This document shows positions 5,401 to 9,669 of a DNA stretch of 9,669 bases, in pieces. How positions within the stretch are numbered: the stretch's first letter is position 1; each line of letters begins with the position of its first letter. The stretch comes from Deltaproteobacteria bacterium (lineage in GTDB: Bacteria; Myxococcota_A; UBA796): contig PALY01000032.1 in assembly GCA_002707085.1 (NCBI GenBank), positions 2,175 through 11,843 of the forward strand, in the 5' to 3' direction. Below the pieces are notes generated by a model that worked only from the letters and a program-made list of their open reading frames with translations, did not search any database and was not told where the DNA came from. The translations under genes were made by a program, and so were the position numbers.

Positions 5401-6723
5401 TTACAGAAGCTGTACCAGCTCTTGTAGTGTTCCATCTGTGGTCGTGATGACTCGAGCATTCGCTTGATAGGTGCGTTGCGCTTGAATCATGTCGACAAAC
5501 TGATCTTCAAGATCGACATTACTTTGTTCAAGAGCGAACGAAATCAAGGAACCTCGAGTACCTGTCCCTGGCGTTCCAACCGCAGGCTCACCCGCAAGGT
5601 TGGTGGCTTCAAAGAGGTTCTGACCTGCTCGACGAAGCCCGGTATACGATGGGAACTCAGCCAGAGCGACTTGACCCAACAGAATGTCCTCACCATTGGT
5701 GTAGGTGCCTCGAATGTTTCCAGAATCATCAACGTTCATCTGAATAAGGTCACCTGAACCAAAGCCGTCTTGAACAACGCCGGACACCGCTGATGGGCCA
5801 GAAATCGCTCTGACATCACCATCTGTGTCCACGCCCGCTGAATCCAGGCCGAAGTCAAACTCAATCGACTGGTCATCAGCACCCGTGAAGTTCCAAGGCG
5901 TGGTCGATGAAGTGTCAACCTGCGTGAAAGAAGTCATCGTTCCATCCGCATCGAAGGTCAGTTTACCCTTCGACATCAGGAAGGCCATCCCTTCTGTTTC
6001 ACCCATTTCTCCACCGTCAACCACAGCGTACCAGCCCCAGTCACCTGCCGATTCGCGCTCAAAAGCAATCGTACAGTTGTGCGGCCCACCAAGCGAGTCA
6101 TAAATGGTGATGGATGTTGCAAAGTCGGCAGACGCGGCGACATCGTCAACACTATCGGTATTTCCATCTAAGGTGAAACTACCACTATCAATCGGTGTCG
6201 TAGAAAAGTCAGACTCTGTGGAGAGTACCGATGTCAGCGTCAATTCCGTAGTTTCCTGCTGTGTCAAAGCACCACGGTCCACCCTAAGGTCACTTACAAT
6301 CGTAGATAGCTGATTGTCTTCCGCGTTGAAGCCTTGCAGGCGGAATCCACCAGCATTCACAATAAACCCGGCTTCGTCCATAAAGAATTGGCCATCACGT
6401 GTGTAGTTTTTCGCCGCGACAGTTTCATCTCTCAATTGGAAGAAACCGTTACCCGATATCGCAAGGTCTAGCGCGTTTCCGGACTCCGTAATCGAACCCT
6501 GGCCGAATAGGATTGAAACTGTATCCGTTGCACCACCAGTACCGATTTGTGAAGGCCCGGAAAGACCCATCGAATCTCTCGCTACCAAGTCGGCAAACTG
6601 AGCGCGAGCGCCCTTGAAACCGATGGTGTTGATGTTCGCGATGTTGTCACCAATGACCGAAAGCTTGGTTCCGGCCATTCCAAGACCAGATGATGCGGTG
6701 CTAAGTGTACTGAACAAGGACAT
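5401..6723 (-). CDS. flgE: Flagellar hook protein FlgE
   Basis: FlgE polymerises into the hook, the flexible joint between rod and filament, after export through the type III apparatus. The 440 residues are within the family range. The N-terminal rod/hook motif LSVIGDNIANINTIGFKGAR (residues 21-40) is intact and is followed by a Gly/Thr-rich stretch typical of FlgE. The central region (about 160-300) is Asp/Ser/Thr-rich and fits the exposed hook domain. The C-terminal 44 residues contain SNVDLEDQFVDMIQAQRTYQ (401-420) and end in LQELVQLL, the coiled-coil end shared by hook and rod proteins. The ATG at 6723 has AAGGAG five bases upstream. The gene follows the TIGR02530-like gene after a 144-base leader and is followed by hairpins, so it may end a transcript. 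FlgF and FlgG are less likely because they are about 250 residues. Confidence 0.96.
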   Translation of the reverse strand: MSLFSTLSTASSGLGMAGTKLSVIGDNIANINTIGFKGARAQFADLVARDSMGLSGPSQIGTGGATDTVSILFGQGSITESGNALDLAISGNGFFQLRDETVAAKNYTRDGQFFMDEAGFIVNAGGFRLQGFNAEDNQLSTIVSDLRVDRGALTQQETTELTLTSVLSTESDFSTTPIDSGSFTLDGNTDSVDDVAASADFATSITIYDSLGGPHNCTIAFERESAGDWGWYAVVDGGEMGETEGMAFLMSKGKLTFDADGTMTSFTQVDTSSTTPWNFTGADDQSIEFDFGLDSAGVDTDGDVRAISGPSAVSGVVQDGFGSGDLIQMNVDDSGNIRGTYTNGEDILLGQVALAEFPSYTGLRRAGQNLFEATNLAGEPAVGTPGTGTRGSLISFALEQSNVDLEDQFVDMIQAQRTYQANARVITTTDGTLQELVQLL

Positions 6724-6867
6724 ATTGACTCCTTAGGGGGTTGAATTTGCACTCGAAACGAGCGCTTAGGCGAACGAACTTAGTCAAGCTCGCATTCAGC
6801 CTCCGCAGGAATTCACCCTTGGTCCGGCCGTTGGAGAGTCGCCCACTCTCCGTTTTCGACATGTGCG
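6724..6867 (-). promoter_or_regulatory. Structured leader of flgE
   Basis: This leader and the adjoining end of the preceding gene carry three inverted repeats: TGTGCG/CGCACA with a GTAA loop (6862-6877, spanning the preceding stop codon); GGAGAGT/ACTCTCC with a five-base loop (6833-6851); and GCGCTCG/CGAGTGC with a TTT loop (6749-6765), 15 bases before the ribosome site. None has a T-run in the minus direction, so they do not look like terminators. I found no convincing promoter here. Confidence 0.5.
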
Positions 6868-7278
6868 TTACCGCACAACAATTGTTGAATCTATATTTGT
6901 AAAAATGCTTCCTACTGCCTCGTCACGGGTCATTGCCGTGATCACTGTGCGGCGTTTGACGCCGACGATAAATGCATGGTCGTCGTAAAGAACCAGGCTT
7001 TCCTTGGCCCCTTTCCCATCGAGCAGGTCCACCGCTTCCGCAATCTCTGCAGTTGCGGTTTCATCAAGATTGATGCCTCTACTCTCAAGTCGAGCAACAG
7101 CGTGTCGAGACCACCGCAACTCTCCAGTCTTTTCAACATCCCACTGATCGCGCTGCTCGTGCTGAGCCAAAACGCCATCGAGTGTCGCGGAAAAGCGACT
7201 GTCGAGTTCACCGAGCGCATTCCCCGTCCCCGATTGGGTCGGCTGGTACGCTCCAAGCCCTACACGCACGATGCTCAT
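6868..7278 (-). CDS. Conserved flagellar operon protein, TIGR02530-like
   Basis: This 136-residue protein belongs, by my recollection of the family, to the small flagellar-operon proteins (TIGR02530) encoded between flgD and flgE in Firmicutes and deltaproteobacterial clusters; its function is not established. The N-terminal third is variable and polar. The conserved part runs from about residue 55: WSRHAVARLESRGI (56-69), KESLVLYDDHAFIVGVKRRT (92-111), then VITAM and FTNIDS (126-131). It has no signal peptide or membrane segment, so it is probably cytoplasmic. The ATG at 7278 overlaps the flgD stop as ATGA, which implies coupled translation; an AAGGTGG lies 10 bases upstream inside flgD. Location suggests a role in hook assembly or its control, but this is inference. 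Confidence 0.9.
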   Translation of the reverse strand: MSIVRVGLGAYQPTQSGTGNALGELDSRFSATLDGVLAQHEQRDQWDVEKTGELRWSRHAVARLESRGINLDETATAEIAEAVDLLDGKGAKESLVLYDDHAFIVGVKRRTVITAMTRDEAVGSIFTNIDSTIVVR

Positions 7279-7970
7279 GAGCTGGTGCCACCTTCATCTT
7301 CGACAACCTCGACTCGGAGAATCTCTCCAATCGTGATTTCGACACCGTCCACGTACGGTACAGGACTACCGGTCTTGTAAGACATCTCGTTCACCATGCC
7401 CTTGATCAAACTGCGCACTTCGAGCGGCTGTCCATTTGAATCAAAGGCAGTGATCGTCACATTGTACTGCCCTTCCGGAACCTGCACGCCATGAACATCG
7501 GTGCCATCCCAGGTCCACGATCCTTCGCCTGAATTCATGTGGTCAAACTCTTGGCGAGCCACCATTTTGCCATCTGCATCGGTGATTGTGACACTCATCC
7601 GGTCACACTCCGCTGGAGCATTCCAATAGATTTCTTGAGCGCCCTCACCATCGTAAGGAACCACATCGGAAAACGCCGTTACATCCCGACCCAGCAGCTG
7701 CGTCATCGATGCATTGTTCATCGATGTCGTTGCTGCATACAGATCATTCAGCGAACTATTCACTCCCATCAACTGCTCAAGCGAAGTGAACTGCGCCAAC
7801 TGCGCGATGAATTCTTCATTCGCTTGCGGATTCAAGGGATCTTGATGCTTCATTTGAGCAACCAAGAGCTTCAGAAAAGCATCTTGGCCAAGTTCGCTTG
7901 AGGCATCTGGGACACCTGACGCCGCTTGCTGCGCCTCGTAACTACTGACGTTTTCGATTCCGCCAATCAT
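7275..7970 (-). CDS. flgD: Flagellar hook cap / assembly protein FlgD
   Basis: FlgD caps the growing hook and allows FlgE to polymerise, then is replaced. From the ATG at 7970 the protein has 231 residues. The N-terminal FlgD domain holds GQDAFLKLLVAQMKHQDPLN (28-47) and then FIAQLAQFTSLEQL (54-67), both diagnostic. The C-terminal half has the Ig-like and Tudor-like parts: WTWDGTDVHGVQVPEGQY (152-169) and a closing GVEITIGEILRVEVV. I prefer ATG at 7970 to the GTG at 7979 because AAGGAG (7984-7979) overlaps that GTG; from the ATG the spacing is eight bases. It overlaps the next gene by four bases and follows fliK after a 208-base gap. Confidence 0.96.
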   Translation of the reverse strand: MIGGIENVSSYEAQQAASGVPDASSELGQDAFLKLLVAQMKHQDPLNPQANEEFIAQLAQFTSLEQLMGVNSSLNDLYAATTSMNNASMTQLLGRDVTAFSDVVPYDGEGAQEIYWNAPAECDRMSVTITDADGKMVARQEFDHMNSGEGSWTWDGTDVHGVQVPEGQYNVTITAFDSNGQPLEVRSLIKGMVNEMSYKTGSPVPYVDGVEITIGEILRVEVVEDEGGTSS

Positions 7971-8011
7971 CTTGGTCACTCCTTGGGTAGGAAACTTTCC
8001 CTGGGTATGAC

Positions 8012-8039
8012 TCTTCGGATGATTTGAGGACCAGTTTTA
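8012..8039 (-). promoter_or_regulatory. Weak candidate promoter for flgD
   Basis: Minus strand reads TAAAACTG (8039-8032), 12 bases, then TCCGAAGA (8019-8012). The second element is nearly the same as the -10 candidate upstream of fliN (TCCGAAGG). The first matches the sigma28 -35 in 5 of 8 positions and the spacing is one base long. An A/T-rich run (8051-8085) lies just upstream. Confidence 0.25.
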
Positions 8040-8050
8040 ACCCTCAGTGT

Positions 8051-8085
8051 TATTTTTTTTATTTTTTATTTATTCACACATTTAA
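8051..8085. other. A/T-rich tract in the fliK-flgD gap
   Basis: Almost pure A/T, in strong contrast to its surroundings at about 50% G+C. On the minus strand it is A-rich and sits 12 bases upstream of the weak promoter candidate. It could act as an upstream promoter element or a bent-DNA segment; this is inference from composition only. Confidence 0.4.
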
Positions 8086-8092
8086 CGCACAA

Positions 8093-8129
8093 ACCCTGTA
8101 GCTCCAGAACATGTCTAAAGCCACAGGGT
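8093..8129 (-). terminator. Hairpin after fliK, possible terminator
   Basis: ACCCTGTGGCT (minus strand 8129-8119) pairs with AGCTACAGGGT (8103-8093) over 11 base pairs including one G-U pair, with a 15-base loop. In the plus-strand transcript that pair would be an A-C mismatch, so the structure fits the minus-strand RNA. Only three T residues (TTTGTG) follow, so termination would be inefficient or Rho-assisted. Confidence 0.5.
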
Positions 8130-8169
8130 GAGCCAGTCGCAGGAAACCCGAACGTAAACAAACGACCTC

Positions 8170-8185
8170 CGTGTGAAATCACACG
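8170..8185. repeat. Inverted repeat over the fliK stop codon
   Basis: A perfect inverted repeat with seven-base arms CGTGTGA/TCACACG and a two-base centre. It contains the TGA stop of fliK. It could be a small RNA hairpin at the 3' end or a DNA-binding site; no strong T-run follows. Confidence 0.5.
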
Positions 8186-9669
8186 ATGCGATTCACCAGC
8201 CTTGCACTATCACCAGTTTCTTCAAGTGTTGTTTCACCTGCTTCAACCCCGGTCTGCGCCTTCTGGTTCGATTCATTTTCAGCCTGCAAACCTGCAGCCT
8301 CATCTTCAGCGTCACCCGTGTGTGCATCTGCACTGAAATCAGTCAGATCCAATCCGCGTTTCGCTATCTGTTTGCCCATCTCTTCTTCCATCTCTCGGTA
8401 TTCTTCAACAACCTCTTCAGGTGTCTGGAGACGAACAACCACTTCTTCAGCCTCTTTGGTCATGGCCAATCGAACATGACCCGCTGGGTCCTCAATATCA
8501 ATATCGAGCTGACTCATATCGGCGACAGGCAACTCTGGGACTTCACCTGCATCGATATTTGCAGCATCAAACTCAGCAAATTCTATCTTTCGGTCTACGT
8601 CTGCAGAGATTTCCGAATTCTCGCTGCCTGTAATGGATGCAGCCGACTCAGAAAAGGTCATCTGTCCAGTCGTCTCCGATCCTGTTCCAGCCCCCTGCCC
8701 GACTCGACCAGGGCGATGGATCCCCGAGGCCATTTCAGGCTTCGCAGTTGCTCGACCTGAATCCGCTGAACGTTTCAAAACCGGGCTATCACCATCCTCT
8801 GCAGCCAGATCAGCACCATCATCGCTGGACACATTGACCGGCTTTTCTGCCTTAATAATATTGTCCTGCGCCACTTGTACCGGCGCGGTTTTCATTGCCG
8901 AGGTGTTCGTATTGTGCATCACTTCTCTTGAAGCCCGAAAGGTCATTTCGATTTCAGCCAAACGGCCCTTCAGTTCTGCCGTTGGATCGGCACTTGGCTT
9001 GGTTTGGGAACTTCGCACAACATGGGCATCCAGCTCGGCAATCGCTTCCCTAATTCCAGCCAACCGCTCCAAACCAGTGTCTACCTTCTTGGGTTCAACT
9101 ACAGTTGTTTTTGCCGACTCCATCGGCTTGGTTTCCGTCATGACAGACGAATCCTCATCCGAAACAGCCAGTGTTTGGATGCCCTGCTCCACAGAAAGAG
9201 ATGATGTGGCCTTTTCAAGATTGTTTGCTTGATCAGCGGCACCCGCCATCGCACTTTGATTCATCGCTTGAATCGCACCCGCGTCGCTTGATACCGGTTC
9301 AGTCGCGGCACTCTGTATGCCTGCATCCGAACCCATCGCTTTGGATACATCAGCGGTGTCACCGATGAGGGACTGGCTTACCATCTCCTTCACAGCGGAA
9401 GGTTCCTCCAGCTGTTGAGCCATAACGGTAGTGGAATCAAGGTCACCATTTTCGAGGGCCATTGAAATGTTTAGATCGTCCGCCACGGAACCGGACGAAC
9501 CAGAAGACAGATCCACGCCCAAGTCGGCATCGGTTTTGGAACTACCCTGCCCTTCGATGGTCATTTTGCCGTCTGTCAGAGCCTGCGACAATGCAATCGC
9601 AAGTGGAGATTCCAACTCGGCCTGCGAGTACTGGTCCAGCTCCCCATCAAGAACTTCAATGGGTTCCGG
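8179..9669 (-). CDS. fliK: Flagellar hook-length control protein FliK (partial, 5' end outside window)
   Basis: FliK is secreted during hook growth, measures hook length and switches the export gate to filament substrates. 496 residues are visible; the frame is open to the right edge, so the TTG at 9615 is not necessarily the start and the true start lies outside. Most of the visible protein is low-complexity and rich in Ala, Ser, Asp, Glu and Thr, as expected for the poorly conserved FliK N-terminal region. The C-terminal hook-length domain lies near 8326-8505. There, EDPAGHVRLAMTKEAEEVVV is followed by a helical EEVVEEYREMEEEMGKQIAK segment and RGLDLTDFSA, the pattern of the Flg_hook (Pfam PF02120) domain. 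An acidic tail of about 50 residues follows. Identification rests on this weak domain match plus position before flgD. Confidence 0.82.
   Translation of the reverse strand, partial: PEPIEVLDGELDQYSQAELESPLAIALSQALTDGKMTIEGQGSSKTDADLGVDLSSGSSGSVADDLNISMALENGDLDSTTVMAQQLEEPSAVKEMVSQSLIGDTADVSKAMGSDAGIQSAATEPVSSDAGAIQAMNQSAMAGAADQANNLEKATSSLSVEQGIQTLAVSDEDSSVMTETKPMESAKTTVVEPKKVDTGLERLAGIREAIAELDAHVVRSSQTKPSADPTAELKGRLAEIEMTFRASREVMHNTNTSAMKTAPVQVAQDNIIKAEKPVNVSSDDGADLAAEDGDSPVLKRSADSGRATAKPEMASGIHRPGRVGQGAGTGSETTGQMTFSESAASITGSENSEISADVDRKIEFAEFDAANIDAGEVPELPVADMSQLDIDIEDPAGHVRLAMTKEAEEVVVRLQTPEEVVEEYREMEEEMGKQIAKRGLDLTDFSADAHTGDAEDEAAGLQAENESNQKAQTGVEAGETTLEETGDSARLVNRIV

Noticed and set aside
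6738..6785. TAAGTTCG-N11-GCTCGTTT as a promoter for flgE
   Set aside because: The -10 element lacks the CCGA core and lies inside the hairpin at 6749-6765.
7971..7979. GTG at 7979 as the flgD start
   Set aside because: The G of this GTG is the last base of the AAGGAG ribosome site. The ATG at 7970 has normal spacing and fits the FlgD family.

Overview
The window is one block of a bacterial flagellar gene cluster, entirely on the minus strand. It reads, in transcription order from high to low coordinates: fliK (5' end outside the window), flgD, a conserved small flagellar-operon protein gene (TIGR02530-like), flgE, motA, motB, fliL, fliM, fliN, fliO, fliP and fliQ (3' end outside the window). 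No convincing plus-strand gene, RNA gene, mobile element or CRISPR array is visible. Base composition is close to 50% G+C throughout, and nothing suggests recent transfer.

The order hook genes, TIGR02530-like gene, flgE, stator, fliL-M-N-O-P-Q is the arrangement seen in Firmicutes and in the former Deltaproteobacteria. The protein sequences and composition suit a deltaproteobacterial-type lineage (Desulfobacterota, Myxococcota, Bdellovibrionota or a relative). This is a low-confidence inference from gene order and remembered family sequences; no taxonomic marker is present.

Region by region: (a) 7275-9669 holds hook-length control (FliK) and the hook cap (FlgD), separated by a 208-base gap with a hairpin, an A/T-rich stretch and a possible promoter. 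(b) 5401-7278 holds the TIGR02530-like gene, overlapping flgD, and the hook protein gene flgE behind a 144-base leader with three hairpins. (c) 5101-5400 is a gene-free punctuation region with two terminator-like hairpins and a sigma28-like promoter in front of motA. (d) 2204-5100 is a tight motA-motB-fliL-fliM unit. (e) 2071-2203 holds a strong intrinsic terminator followed by a second sigma28-like promoter. (f) 1-2070 is a tight fliN-fliO-fliP-fliQ unit.

Together the genes encode the stator (MotA/B), a stator-associated protein (FliL), two C-ring/switch components (FliM, FliN), three export-gate proteins (FliO, FliP, FliQ) and the hook with its cap and length control. The window does not contain an obviously new system. 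The points most worth a second look are the repeated terminator-then-promoter arrangement that splits fliM from fliN, a divergent FliM without the usual CheY-binding N-terminal peptide, and a PomA/PomB-like stator pair.
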